Source: Armatimonadota bacterium
GTDB lineage: Bacteria > Armatimonadota > JAAZEB01
Direction: 5' to 3'
NCBI GenBank assembly: GCA_012841485.1
Contig: DUUU01000281.1
Coordinates: 1-6,146, forward strand
DNA: 6,146 nt
The notes under the pieces were generated by a model, which saw only the letters and a program-made list of their open reading frames with translations, did no database searches and was not told where the DNA came from. Position 1 is the first letter of the stretch. Each line of letters begins with the position of its first letter. Below are positions 1 through 6,146 of the stretch, in pieces. The position numbers were made by a program, and so were the translations under genes.

Positions 1-965
1 AGGAGGCGGAGGCCGGCCTGGCCCAGACCGAGGCGGTGCTGGAGAACGCCGAAGCCACCCTGAAGCGCACTCAGAAGCTGTTTCAGGAGGGCGCCGTGGC
101 CCGCCAGCAACTGGATGACGCCCTCACCGCCCGAGACCGCGCCCGTGCCGCCGTGGATGCCGCTCGGGCCCGGGCGCGCGCCCTCCACGCTGGAACCCGG
201 CCCGAGGAGAAGGAGCAGGCCGAGGCCGAAGTCCGCCGGCTCGAAGCGCAGGTCGCCCTCCTGGAAGCGGGAACGCGCGAAGAGGAGATCGCCGCCGCGG
301 AAGCCGAACTGCGCCGGGCGCAGGCAAACGTTGAAGGGTGCGAGACGGCGCTCGCCAACGCGCGTCGGCTCTATCGCGAGCGGCTTCAGGCGCGCGGGCA
401 ACGCGAGACCGCGGAGGCACAGGTCCGCGTCACTGCGCACCAGGTGGAGGAAGCGCGCGCCCAGCTGGAGCTGCTTCGGGCCGGTGCAACTCCTGAGGCG
501 GTTCAAGCCGCGCGCGCCGCCCGCGACCAGGCGAAGGCAGCCCTCGATCAGCTTCGCGCCCGCCTGGATGATGCCCGGATCATGGCGCCGATCGATGGCG
601 TGGTCGCCGAGCAGATCGCCGAGGAGGGCGAAGTCATCTCCGCAGGGCAGAGCATCCTCACCCTGATCAACCCGCGCGATGCCTGGGTGAAGGTCTACCT
701 GCCGGTCACCCTCCTCGGGCAGATCGGCGTTGGCACCACGGCGCGAGTGCGCGCCGATGCCTTCCCGGGAGAGGAGTTTTCGGGTCGGGTGGTCGAGGTG
801 AGCCAGATCCCCGAGTTCACCCCGAAGAACGTGCAGACGCAGGAGCAGCGCACCCAGCTCGTCTTCTGGGTGAAGGTGGCGGTGGAGAACTCGAGCGGGA
901 AGCTGAAGCCGGGCCTACCCGCCGACGCGCTCTTCGATGGCCAGGGAGCGGGCAATGGCCGCTGA
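1..965 (+). CDS. HlyD-family periplasmic membrane fusion protein (YbhG-like), 5' partial
   Basis: This is the adaptor subunit of a tripartite efflux pump, linking the inner-membrane ABC transporter to an outer-membrane channel across the periplasm. The reading frame is open to the left edge (first full codon at 3), so the GTG at 36 is internal and the N-terminal anchor or signal is missing; 320 residues are visible. About 190 residues of Ala/Arg/Glu/Leu-rich coiled coil come first. Then follows a lipoyl half-motif at about 573-665 (ARIMAPIDGVVAEQ, then GEVISAGQ), and a beta-barrel region containing EFTPKNVQTQEQRTQLVF (about 813-866), ending near KPGLPADALF. The FTPK-x-VQT-x-x-x-RT-x-LV stretch is characteristic of YbhG/YhiI-type adaptors. 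The stop overlaps the start of the first ATPase gene. The coiled coil looks internally duplicated. Family assignment is firm; substrate unknown. Confidence 0.93.
   Translation, partial: EAEAGLAQTEAVLENAEATLKRTQKLFQEGAVARQQLDDALTARDRARAAVDAARARARALHAGTRPEEKEQAEAEVRRLEAQVALLEAGTREEEIAAAEAELRRAQANVEGCETALANARRLYRERLQARGQRETAEAQVRVTAHQVEEARAQLELLRAGATPEAVQAARAARDQAKAALDQLRARLDDARIMAPIDGVVAEQIAEEGEVISAGQSILTLINPRDAWVKVYLPVTLLGQIGVGTTARVRADAFPGEEFSGRVVEVSQIPEFTPKNVQTQEQRTQLVFWVKVAVENSSGKLKPGLPADALFDGQGAGNGR
66..500 (+). repeat. Internal duplication in the coiled-coil arm of the membrane fusion protein
   Basis: Two 48-residue protein segments, encoded at 66-209 and 357-500, align without gaps at an offset of 97 residues. 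By hand count 15 of 48 positions are identical. Shared landmarks are a Leu-aromatic pair followed by Glu (LFQE / LYRE), an AR-x-Q turn, an EEAR/DAAR-type helix, and a terminal L-x-AG-x-x-PE (LHAGTRPEE / LRAGATPEA). A further AGTREEE copy begins at 267. E. coli YbhG, as I recall it, carries only one such AG/SG-x-R-E motif before the lipoyl half. This suggests that the hairpin was extended or doubled. Composition bias of coiled coils could inflate the match. Confidence 0.5.
943..948 (+). promoter_or_regulatory. Ribosome binding site deciding the start of the first ATPase gene
   Basis: AGGGAG lies 6 bases before the ATG at 955. The in-frame ATG at 937 has no purine-rich stretch at a suitable distance (its upstream reads CGCGCTCTTCG), so 955 is preferred. 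Confidence 0.65.
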
Positions 966-1890
966 GCTGGCAATCCTGGCCGAGGGCGTGCGCAAGCGCT
1001 TCGGCGACGTGGTCGCCGTGGACGGGGTGTCGCTCGCCATCCCCCGGGGAGAGATCTTCGGCCTGGTCGGCCCGGACGGCGCCGGCAAGACCACGATGAT
1101 GCGCCTCCTGGCGGCGCTCCTCCCGCCCGATGAGGGCGTCCTCCGCGTCGCCGGGCATGATATCGTGCGCGACCCGGAGAGCGTGCGCCCGCGCCTCGGT
1201 TACCTCTCGCAGCGCTTCAGCATGTATGGCGAATTGACCGTCGCCGAAAACATTGCCTTCTTCGCCGAGATGTTCGGCGTTCCCCGGGCCGCGCGGCGCG
1301 AGCGAGAGGCCGAGCTCCTTCAGATGACGCGCCTGGCGCCCTTCCGTGACCGGCGTGCACAAGACCTTTCTGGTGGCATGAAGCAAAAGCTCGCGCTGAT
1401 CTGCACCCTCATCCACCGTCCGGAGGTGATCCTGCTCGACGAGCCGACGACCGGCGTCGATCCCGTCTCACGCCGGGAGTTCTGGAAGCTCCTCGCCGGC
1501 CTGCCGTCAGCGGGAATCACCCTCCTTGTCTCCACGCCTTACCTGGATGAAGCAGAGCGGTGCCACCGCCTTGGCTTCATGGCTCAGGGCCGGCTGCTCG
1601 CAGTCGATACCCCTCAGGCGCTGAAGCAATATGCCCCCGCGGTGATCTACCGGGTTCGTGTAGAGCCCCTGCGCGTGGCGCGCGACTTCCTCCGGGGCCG
1701 GCCGGAGGTCGAAGGCGCCGAACTGTTTGGCGACGGGCTCCACGTCTCGCTGCGCGTGGGAGACGGCGAGACACTCTCGGCGCTTCTTTCCAGCGCCGGC
1801 TTCACCGCTTCGCCTCCGGAGCGCGTGGCGCCGTCACTGGAAGACGCGTTCGTGGCGCTCACGCGCGCCCAGGAGGCCGCTCATGCCTGA
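955..1890 (+). CDS. ABC transporter ATP-binding protein, first of a pair (YbhF N-terminal-half-like, altered H-loop)
   Basis: This cytoplasmic ATPase of the exporter has 311 residues from the ATG at 955; an in-frame ATG at 937 would add six. Numbering from 955: Walker A G39-PDGAGKT-46, Q-loop Q86 (YLSQRFSMYG), intact signature LSGGM at 138-142, Walker B VILLDE at 158-163 with the catalytic-type glutamate E163, and D-loop GVDP at 167-170. The H-loop position is Pro195 (VSTPYLDEAE) where most ABC ATPases have His. The Asp in GPDGAGKT and a non-His H-loop are, from memory, also features of the N-terminal ATPase half of E. coli YbhF. A DUF4162-like tail of about 85 residues (IYRVRVEP, then LEDAFVAL) follows. 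It overlaps the fusion-protein gene by 11 bases and the next gene by 8. It probably works as a heterodimer with its neighbour. Confidence 0.94.
   Translation: MAAELAILAEGVRKRFGDVVAVDGVSLAIPRGEIFGLVGPDGAGKTTMMRLLAALLPPDEGVLRVAGHDIVRDPESVRPRLGYLSQRFSMYGELTVAENIAFFAEMFGVPRAARREREAELLQMTRLAPFRDRRAQDLSGGMKQKLALICTLIHRPEVILLDEPTTGVDPVSRREFWKLLAGLPSAGITLLVSTPYLDEAERCHRLGFMAQGRLLAVDTPQALKQYAPAVIYRVRVEPLRVARDFLRGRPEVEGAELFGDGLHVSLRVGDGETLSALLSSAGFTASPPERVAPSLEDAFVALTRAQEAAHA
1871..1876 (+). promoter_or_regulatory. Ribosome binding site for the second ATPase gene
   Basis: A perfect AGGAGG sits 6 bases before the ATG at 1883, inside the end of the first ATPase gene. It fixes the start at 1883; the frame is open further upstream to 1727, but that extension is a shadow of the first ATPase and carries no ABC sequence. 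Confidence 0.85.
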
Positions 1891-2824
1891 GGCGATCATC
1901 GAGGCGAGAGACCTGGTGAAGCGCTTCGGGCGCTTCGTCGCGGTCGACCACCTCTCGCTCACCGTGAACCGGGGCGAGATCCTCGGCTTTCTGGGCCCGA
2001 ACGGATCCGGGAAGAGCACCACCATCCGCATGCTGTGCGGGCTGCTCCGGCCTACCAGCGGCAGCGGGAGCGTGATGGGCTATGATATCACGCGAGATTC
2101 CGAGCGGATCAAGGAGCGCATTGGGTACATGTCGCAGCGCTTCAGCCTCTATGAGGACCTCACGGTCGCCGAAAACGTCCTCTTCTACGCCGGAATCTAC
2201 CGGGTGCCCCGCGCGCGCCGGAAGGAGCGCCTGGAGTGGGTGCTGGAGATGGCCGGCCTGAAGGAGCACCGAAACCGGCTGACCGGCACGCTCTCCGTTG
2301 GGTGGAAGCAACGCCTGGCGCTCGGGTGCGCGCTGGCGCACGAGCCGGAGATCCTCTTCCTGGACGAGCCCACGAGCGGCGTCGACCCCGTCTCCCGGCG
2401 TGGTTTCTGGGATCTGATCGCCGGACTGGCCGAGGAGGGCGTCACGGTGATGGTCACGACGCATGTGATGGAGGAGGTGGAGCACTGCCACCGCGCCGTG
2501 CTGATCTATCAGGGGCGGCAAATCGCCCTGGGTACCCCGGCAGAGCTGAAGGCCAGCCTGCCCGGCGCCCTCTACGAGGTGCGCGTCGAGCCCGCGCCGA
2601 CCGCCCTGGAGACGCTGGAGCGCATGGAGGGGGTTGAGGACGCGGCGCTCTTTGGCACGGCGTTGCACGTGCGCACGCGAATGTCCATGCCGGAAGCGAT
2701 GCTGGAGAAGGCGCTCGCCGCTGCCGGTTTTCCCGGGGCGCGGGTCACGCCGGCGGAAGTCCAGCTCGAGGATCTCTTCATCTCCCTCATTGCCGAGGCA
2801 GATCGCACGGGGAAAGGGGCATAG
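1883..2824 (+). CDS. ABC transporter ATP-binding protein, second of a pair (YbhF C-terminal-half-like, altered signature)
   Basis: This is the second cytoplasmic ATPase, 313 residues. Walker A is G38-PNGSGKS-45, Q-loop Q85 (YMSQRFSLYE), Walker B ILFLDE at 157-162 with E162, D-loop GVDP, and a normal H-loop His194 (VTTHVMEEVE). The ABC signature, normally LSGGQ, reads LSVGW at 137-141 (codons 2291-2305), with Val replacing the first signature glycine. The second half of E. coli YbhF likewise has a degraded signature (LPLGF, from memory). The DUF4162-like tail starts near YEVRVEP (231-237) and ends near LEDLFISLI. It shares long motifs with the preceding gene (GVDPVSRR, SQRFS, LTVAEN), so the two are paralogues. 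The ATG lies within the end of the first ATPase gene (8-base overlap), and the first permease starts two bases after the stop. Confidence 0.94.
   Translation: MPEAIIEARDLVKRFGRFVAVDHLSLTVNRGEILGFLGPNGSGKSTTIRMLCGLLRPTSGSGSVMGYDITRDSERIKERIGYMSQRFSLYEDLTVAENVLFYAGIYRVPRARRKERLEWVLEMAGLKEHRNRLTGTLSVGWKQRLALGCALAHEPEILFLDEPTSGVDPVSRRGFWDLIAGLAEEGVTVMVTTHVMEEVEHCHRAVLIYQGRQIALGTPAELKASLPGALYEVRVEPAPTALETLERMEGVEDAALFGTALHVRTRMSMPEAMLEKALAAAGFPGARVTPAEVQLEDLFISLIAEADRTGKGA
2811..2819 (+). promoter_or_regulatory. Weak ribosome binding site for the first permease gene
   Basis: The purine run GGAAAGGGG ends 7 bases before the ATG at 2827. It is a modest Shine-Dalgarno match; with only two bases separating the genes, coupling to the preceding stop (TAG at 2822) probably helps initiation. 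Confidence 0.45.
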
Positions 2825-2826
2825 CG

Positions 2827-3993
2827 ATGTGGCGCCGGCTGTGGGCCATCTGCCGCAAAGAGTGGATCCAGATCAGGCGCGACCCTCGCACCCTGGCCGT
2901 CGTGTGGGCGCTGCCGATCACCCAGTTGCTCCTGTTCGGCTACGGCATGGATTTCGACCTGAAGAAGGTTCATGTCGCCGTCGTGGACTACGACCGCAGC
3001 CAGGCAAGCCGCGCGCTGATCGCCGCCTTCGACCGCAGCGAACACTTCGAGGTCATCCAGGCTGGCAGCCGTGTCGCGGAAGCCGAGCGCATGGTGATGG
3101 CCGCTGAGGTGCGCCAGGGGGTGATCATCGCCGCCGGCTTCGAGCGCGCGCTGCGTCTCGGCCAGCCCGCGCCCGTGCAGGTGCTCCTCGACGGCGCCGA
3201 TCCGACCACCGGCGGCACCGCCCTGGGCTACACGCGCGGCCTGACCGAGAGCTTCTCGCGCGAGTGGTTGAGAGAACACCCGATACGCGCGGTTGCACCC
3301 GCCGAGAGCGGTTCCGATCAGGCCGTCTTCGTCTCCTCTCGCCAGCCGGCTGCCCTGGACGTGCGCGCTCGCGTCCTCTACAACCCGGAGCTACGCAGCG
3401 CCAACTTCCTGGTGCCGGGGCTGATGGCGGTGATCCTGACGATGATCGCCGCGCTCCTCACGTCCAACGCCATGGCGCGCGAGAAGGAGCGGGGCACTTT
3501 CGAGGCGCTCATCGCCACTCCCGTGAAGCCGCTGGAGCTGATGGTGGGGAAGCTGCTCCCGTACGTGCTCCTCTCCGCCGGCAACGTCCTCCTGGTGATG
3601 CTCGCCGGGTGGCTCTTTTTCGGGGTGTGGCCGCAGGGCGATGTGTGGCTCCTCGCCGGACTGTCACTCATCTTCCTGCTCGCGGCGCTCGGAACCGGCC
3701 TGCTCGTATCGACCGTCGCGCCGACGCAGCAGATCGCGCTAATGGCGGCGATCATGGTGACCGTCGTGCCTTCGATGCTCCTCTCGGGGTTCGCGTTCCC
3801 CCTGCGCAACATGCCCCCGGCGCTAAGGGCGCTATCGAACCTTTTCCCGGCCACGCACTACCTGGTGATTGTCCGGGGCGTCTACCTGAAAGCGGTGGGC
3901 TGGGAGGTGCTGTGGCGGCCGGCGCTCATCCTGGCCGGGTTCGCTACCTTCTTTCTGCTGGCGTGCGCCCGGCGCTTCCGGAAGCAGCTGTAA
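2827..3993 (+). CDS. ABC-2 type transporter permease, first of a pair (YbhS-like)
   Basis: This inner-membrane subunit (388 residues) should form half of the export channel. The short cytoplasmic N-terminus (AICRKEWIQIRRDPRTLA) is followed by one membrane segment at about 23-40. A soluble extracytoplasmic domain of about 150 residues follows (41-192; motifs VAVVDYDRSQASRAL and VQVLLDGADPTT). Five more hydrophobic segments lie near 196-212, 244-266, 273-297, 302-323 and 364-380. The conserved cytoplasmic loop of ABC-2 permeases is seen as AREKERGTFEALIATPVKP at 217-235, and the LLSGFAFPLRNMP motif lies at 318-330. This topology (1+5 helices with a large loop after helix 1) is typical of the YhhJ/YbhS/YbhR group. 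The MDFDLKKVHVAV start of the loop and the operon position best fit YbhS. It probably pairs with the next gene's product. Confidence 0.92.
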   Translation: MWRRLWAICRKEWIQIRRDPRTLAVVWALPITQLLLFGYGMDFDLKKVHVAVVDYDRSQASRALIAAFDRSEHFEVIQAGSRVAEAERMVMAAEVRQGVIIAAGFERALRLGQPAPVQVLLDGADPTTGGTALGYTRGLTESFSREWLREHPIRAVAPAESGSDQAVFVSSRQPAALDVRARVLYNPELRSANFLVPGLMAVILTMIAALLTSNAMAREKERGTFEALIATPVKPLELMVGKLLPYVLLSAGNVLLVMLAGWLFFGVWPQGDVWLLAGLSLIFLLAALGTGLLVSTVAPTQQIALMAAIMVTVVPSMLLSGFAFPLRNMPPALRALSNLFPATHYLVIVRGVYLKAVGWEVLWRPALILAGFATFFLLACARRFRKQL

Positions 3994-4004
3994 CCATGAA
4001 CTGA

Positions 4005-4010
4005 GGGAGG
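4005..4010 (+). promoter_or_regulatory. Ribosome binding site supporting a GTG start for the second permease
   Basis: GGGAGG lies 4 bases before the GTG at 4015. The spacing is slightly short, but the next in-frame ATG (4033) has no comparable site and would cut the conserved N-terminal helix leading into RKEF. Confidence 0.6.
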
Positions 4011-4014
4011 TCCG

Positions 4015-5136
4015 GTGGAACGACTGCTCACGATGATCCGCAAAGAGTTCCAACAGCTCCAGCGCGACCGCCGGACGCTGGCGCTCTTCACCGTGGCCCC
4101 GGTGCTGCAGCTCATCATCGTCGGCTACGCCGTCTCCAACGACGTGCGCAACGTGCCGCTGGCGGTGTATGACGGCGACCGCTCGCAGCAGAGCCGCGCG
4201 CTTGTGCAGGCGGTCGCGGCCAGCCAGCACTTCATCATCCACCCGGTGGAGAGCCCGCGCGACCTGCCCCGGATGCTGGATCACCGCCGGGCAGAGGTAG
4301 CGCTCGCGATCCCGCCGGAGTTCACGCGCCACCTCCTCCGGGGCGAGGCGCCCGCGGTTCAGGTGTTGGTGGACGGCTCCGACTCCACCTCCGCCACCCT
4401 CGCGGCCGAGTACCTCGCGCTCGATCTTCAAGCGGCCCATTCCGCTCTGGCGATCCAGACGCTGAGGCGGCCCCAGGGCGAAGGAGCGCCGCCAGGGGTC
4501 AGCCCACAGCCGCGCGTCTGGTTCAACCCACAGCTTCTCAGCACGCACTACATGGTGCCCGCTGTACTCGCCCTGGTTCTCGTGGTCACCACAACAATCG
4601 CGACCAGCCTCTCCATCGTGCGCGAGCGCGAGGTGGGTACGCTGGAGCAGCTCGTGGTCACGCCCCTTCGGGGATGGGAGCTGCTGGCCGGCAAGATGAT
4701 CCCGCTGGGCATCCTCGCCATCCTGGATGCGGCGATCATCCTAGCGGTGATCCGCTTCTGGTTCCGCGTGCCGATGCTCGGCTCTCCCGCGCTCGTCCTC
4801 GTCTGTGTCCTCGGGCTGATGCTCAACACCCTGGGCACCGGACTACTCATCTCCACCATCAGCCGCACTCAGCAGGAGGCTCAGCTCACCGCATTCCTGC
4901 TGATCAACCCCTCGATCCTGCTGTCCGGGTTCATCTTCCCCGTGGCAAACATGCCGGCCATCCTGCAACCACTGGCCTACACCATTGCCACCACACACTT
5001 CCTGAAGGCGGAGCGGGCGATCTTCCTCCGAGGCGCCAGCATTCATGACATCCTGCCGCAACTCGTCTGGATGCTCGGCCTGGGCATGCTCACTTTCGCG
5101 CTTGGGCTGTGGCGCTTCCGCAAGCAGGTCGATTGA
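4015..5136 (+). CDS. ABC-2 type transporter permease, second of a pair (YbhR-like)
   Basis: This 373-residue inner-membrane subunit is paralogous to the preceding permease. They share the N-terminal pattern RKE-x4-Q-x-x-RD-x-RTLA, the DRSQ-x-SRAL motif after helix 1, and the C-terminal RFRKQ. Hydrophobic segments lie near 21-40, 181-200, 228-247, 258-281, 288-309 and 348-366, with an extracytoplasmic domain at about 41-178 containing VQVLVDGSDSTS. The coupling-loop region reads VREREVGTLEQLVVTPLRGWELLAGK at 202-227 (key residues E-x-GTLEQL and TPL), followed by LLSGFIFPVANMP at 302-314. The ERE-x-GTL-x-QL form and the VPLAVYDGDRS stretch best resemble YbhR. GTG start at 4015, after a 21-base gap. 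It is the last gene of the operon in this window and probably forms a heterodimer with the first permease. Confidence 0.92.
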   Translation: MERLLTMIRKEFQQLQRDRRTLALFTVAPVLQLIIVGYAVSNDVRNVPLAVYDGDRSQQSRALVQAVAASQHFIIHPVESPRDLPRMLDHRRAEVALAIPPEFTRHLLRGEAPAVQVLVDGSDSTSATLAAEYLALDLQAAHSALAIQTLRRPQGEGAPPGVSPQPRVWFNPQLLSTHYMVPAVLALVLVVTTTIATSLSIVREREVGTLEQLVVTPLRGWELLAGKMIPLGILAILDAAIILAVIRFWFRVPMLGSPALVLVCVLGLMLNTLGTGLLISTISRTQQEAQLTAFLLINPSILLSGFIFPVANMPAILQPLAYTIATTHFLKAERAIFLRGASIHDILPQLVWMLGLGMLTFALGLWRFRKQVD

Positions 5137-5154
5137 AATCGGCTCCGTGCCCGG

Positions 5155-6146
5155 CTAGCGCGGCGGGAGGTCCAGGTAGCAGAGAGCCCCGTCGCGCGTG
5201 CCGGCCCAAATCGCCGCTTTCGTTCCCAGGAGGCACTCCGCCGGGGCAGACAGTCTCCACCGGGAGAAGGCCGTGCCCGCGCCATCCAGGCACACCAGGT
5301 CACCCGCCTCCGTGGCCGCGCACACCCCGTGCCCGGCCGGGATCAGGGCGGTGCAGGGGCTGCCCAGCTCTCTTCGCCACACGCGGTTGCCTCGGCCATC
5401 GATCAGGTGGAGATCCCCGGTGAGCGAGGCCGCCACGATCCCCTGTGGCAAGACCACGAGCCCGGCGGCCTCGTCGCCGATGCTGTGCGTCCACTTCTTC
5501 TCCCCCAGGTGGCTGATGCAGTGCACCAGGGTGTCGCTGCCCACCGTGAGGACCTCGAGGTCGCCATCGGCGTCCACGTCGGCGACGGCCACGAAGGGGA
5601 AGGTCGGGCCCGCCTGCCAGTAGTCGTTGTAATCCTCATCCTGCCATAGCCGCTCGCCATCCGCCGTGAAGGCGGGCACGCAGAAGTAGACCGTGCCGGC
5701 GACTATCTCATCGCGGCCATCGCGGTTGAGGTCTCCGCGGGCCAGGCAGGTGGTCGCGTGGGCGGCCGTGTCGGCGCTCCATCGGAAGCTGCCGTCCGGC
5801 GAGATCGCGTGAACTCGCCACGCGGCGGTGCCGGCCACGGGCCAAAGCCGGCCATCGCCATCCAGGTTGGCCAGGCAGATCGCCTTTCCCCAGGCTGGCA
5901 TGTGCCCATTGGCAGGGAGCTCGACGGTCAGCCGCGGCTCGCCATCCGGTCGCAAGAGGCGCAGGGTGGCATCATAGGATGCGGCCAGAAGGGTGGGTTC
6001 CGCCTCGCCCCACAGCCGTCCGGCGGCCACCGCGCCGACGCGGTCGCCTGCCTTCGCCAGGAGCACCGTCTCTCCCGACGCATCCACTCGCAGGAGGGTG
6101 CCATCCGCGCAGCCGGCCAGAACCGCGCCCTCTTCGAGGGCTGCCA
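5155..6146 (-). CDS. FG-GAP/VCBS and PQQ-like beta-propeller repeat protein, 5' partial
   Basis: The minus-strand frame is open to the right edge (329 residues visible, stop TAG at 5157-5155), so the GTG at 6087 is internal and any signal peptide or catalytic domain lies outside. The protein is a series of propeller-type repeats with the pattern DG-x-L-x-x-LD-x-x-G-x-x-x-W (for example TGDLHLIDGRGNRVW and SHLGEKKW). Three calcium-loop motifs of FG-GAP/VCBS type are visible: DVDADGDLEV (about 5551-5583), DLNRDGRDEIV (about 5701-5734), and NLDGDGRLWPV (about 5839-5872). The last lacks the first Asp and the final acidic residue. About eight blades can be guessed. No catalytic motif is visible. 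Such proteins are usually extracytoplasmic and bind ligands or carbohydrates, or carry enzyme domains, but function here is unknown. It converges on the exporter operon, 18 bases away, and is not part of it. Confidence 0.8.
   Translation of the reverse strand, partial: AALEEGAVLAGCADGTLLRVDASGETVLLAKAGDRVGAVAAGRLWGEAEPTLLAASYDATLRLLRPDGEPRLTVELPANGHMPAWGKAICLANLDGDGRLWPVAGTAAWRVHAISPDGSFRWSADTAAHATTCLARGDLNRDGRDEIVAGTVYFCVPAFTADGERLWQDEDYNDYWQAGPTFPFVAVADVDADGDLEVLTVGSDTLVHCISHLGEKKWTHSIGDEAAGLVVLPQGIVAASLTGDLHLIDGRGNRVWRRELGSPCTALIPAGHGVCAATEAGDLVCLDGAGTAFSRWRLSAPAECLLGTKAAIWAGTRDGALCYLDLPPR

Noticed and set aside
36..38. GTG at 36 as the true start of the membrane fusion protein
   Set aside because: The frame is open to the left edge and already reads coiled-coil sequence (EAEAGLAQTEA), and a fusion protein starting here would lack its membrane anchor and first lipoyl half.
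1204..2410. Near-identical DNA stretches in the two ATPase genes as a sign of recent duplication or a recombination repeat
   Set aside because: Matches are short and centred on conserved ABC motifs (SQRFS, VAEN, GVDPVSRR), as expected for old paralogues under protein-level constraint.
817..2668. Long open frames on the minus strand opposite the ATPase genes (for example 1859-2668 and 817-1416)
   Set aside because: They lie opposite strong ABC ATPase genes, show no recognisable motif, and are expected in GC-rich DNA where stop codons are rare out of frame.
3996..4004. A mini frame ATG-AAC-TGA between the two permease genes, as a possible coupling leader
   Set aside because: Two codons with no good ribosome binding site of its own; it is likely to occur by chance. 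The GGGAGG that follows serves the GTG at 4015.
3832..4548. Minus-strand open frame of 238 codons spanning the junction of the two permeases
   Set aside because: It crosses two well-supported opposite-strand genes and its residues are low-complexity His/Arg/Glu-rich shadow sequence.
5149..5170. Possible intrinsic terminator hairpin at the convergent junction (CCCG with CGGG, and the GCTAGC palindrome at 5154-5159)
   Set aside because: The stem is only four base pairs, there is no T-tract, and the palindrome is too short to be meaningful.

Overview
The window is a compact, GC-rich (roughly two-thirds G+C) bacterial segment with almost no non-coding DNA. Five genes run left to right as one tightly packed operon (1-5136). 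A sixth gene converges on them from the right (5155 to the window edge). Both outermost genes are cut by the window ends. A HlyD-type membrane fusion protein built to span a periplasm points to a Gram-negative, two-membrane organism. High GC plus a calcium-loop/PQQ-like propeller protein would fit lineages such as Armatimonadota, Planctomycetota or Deltaproteobacteria, but nothing here fixes the phylum.

The operon encodes a tripartite ABC-2 type exporter: a membrane fusion protein (1-965, N-terminus missing), two separate ABC ATPases (955-1890 and 1883-2824) and two six-helix ABC-2 permeases (2827-3993 and 4015-5136). Gene order and sequence motifs match the Escherichia coli YbhG-YbhF-YbhS-YbhR drug/cation efflux arrangement. 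The main difference is that E. coli YbhF is one protein with two fused ATPase domains, while here the two halves are separate genes overlapping by 8 bases. Junctions are an 11-base overlap, an 8-base overlap, a 2-base gap and a 21-base gap, so translational coupling is likely. The expected complex is a heterodimer of ATPases under a heterodimer of permeases, with the fusion protein reaching towards an outer-membrane channel that is not encoded in the window. The substrate cannot be told from sequence.

The most informative detail is the asymmetry of the ATPase pair. The first ATPase has lost the H-loop histidine (Pro instead) and the second has a damaged ABC signature (LSVGW). Both defects fall in the same composite ATP site, leaving the other site intact. 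A second notable point is that the coiled-coil arm of the fusion protein contains an apparent internal duplication with a 97-residue offset.

The minus-strand gene (5155 to edge) encodes a beta-propeller-like repeat protein with two good and one degraded calcium-binding FG-GAP/VCBS-type loops. Its N-terminus is outside the window and its function is unknown. I see no RNA gene, mobile element, CRISPR array or clear terminator, and no evidence for a wholly new system: this is a recognisable exporter operon with some interesting variations.
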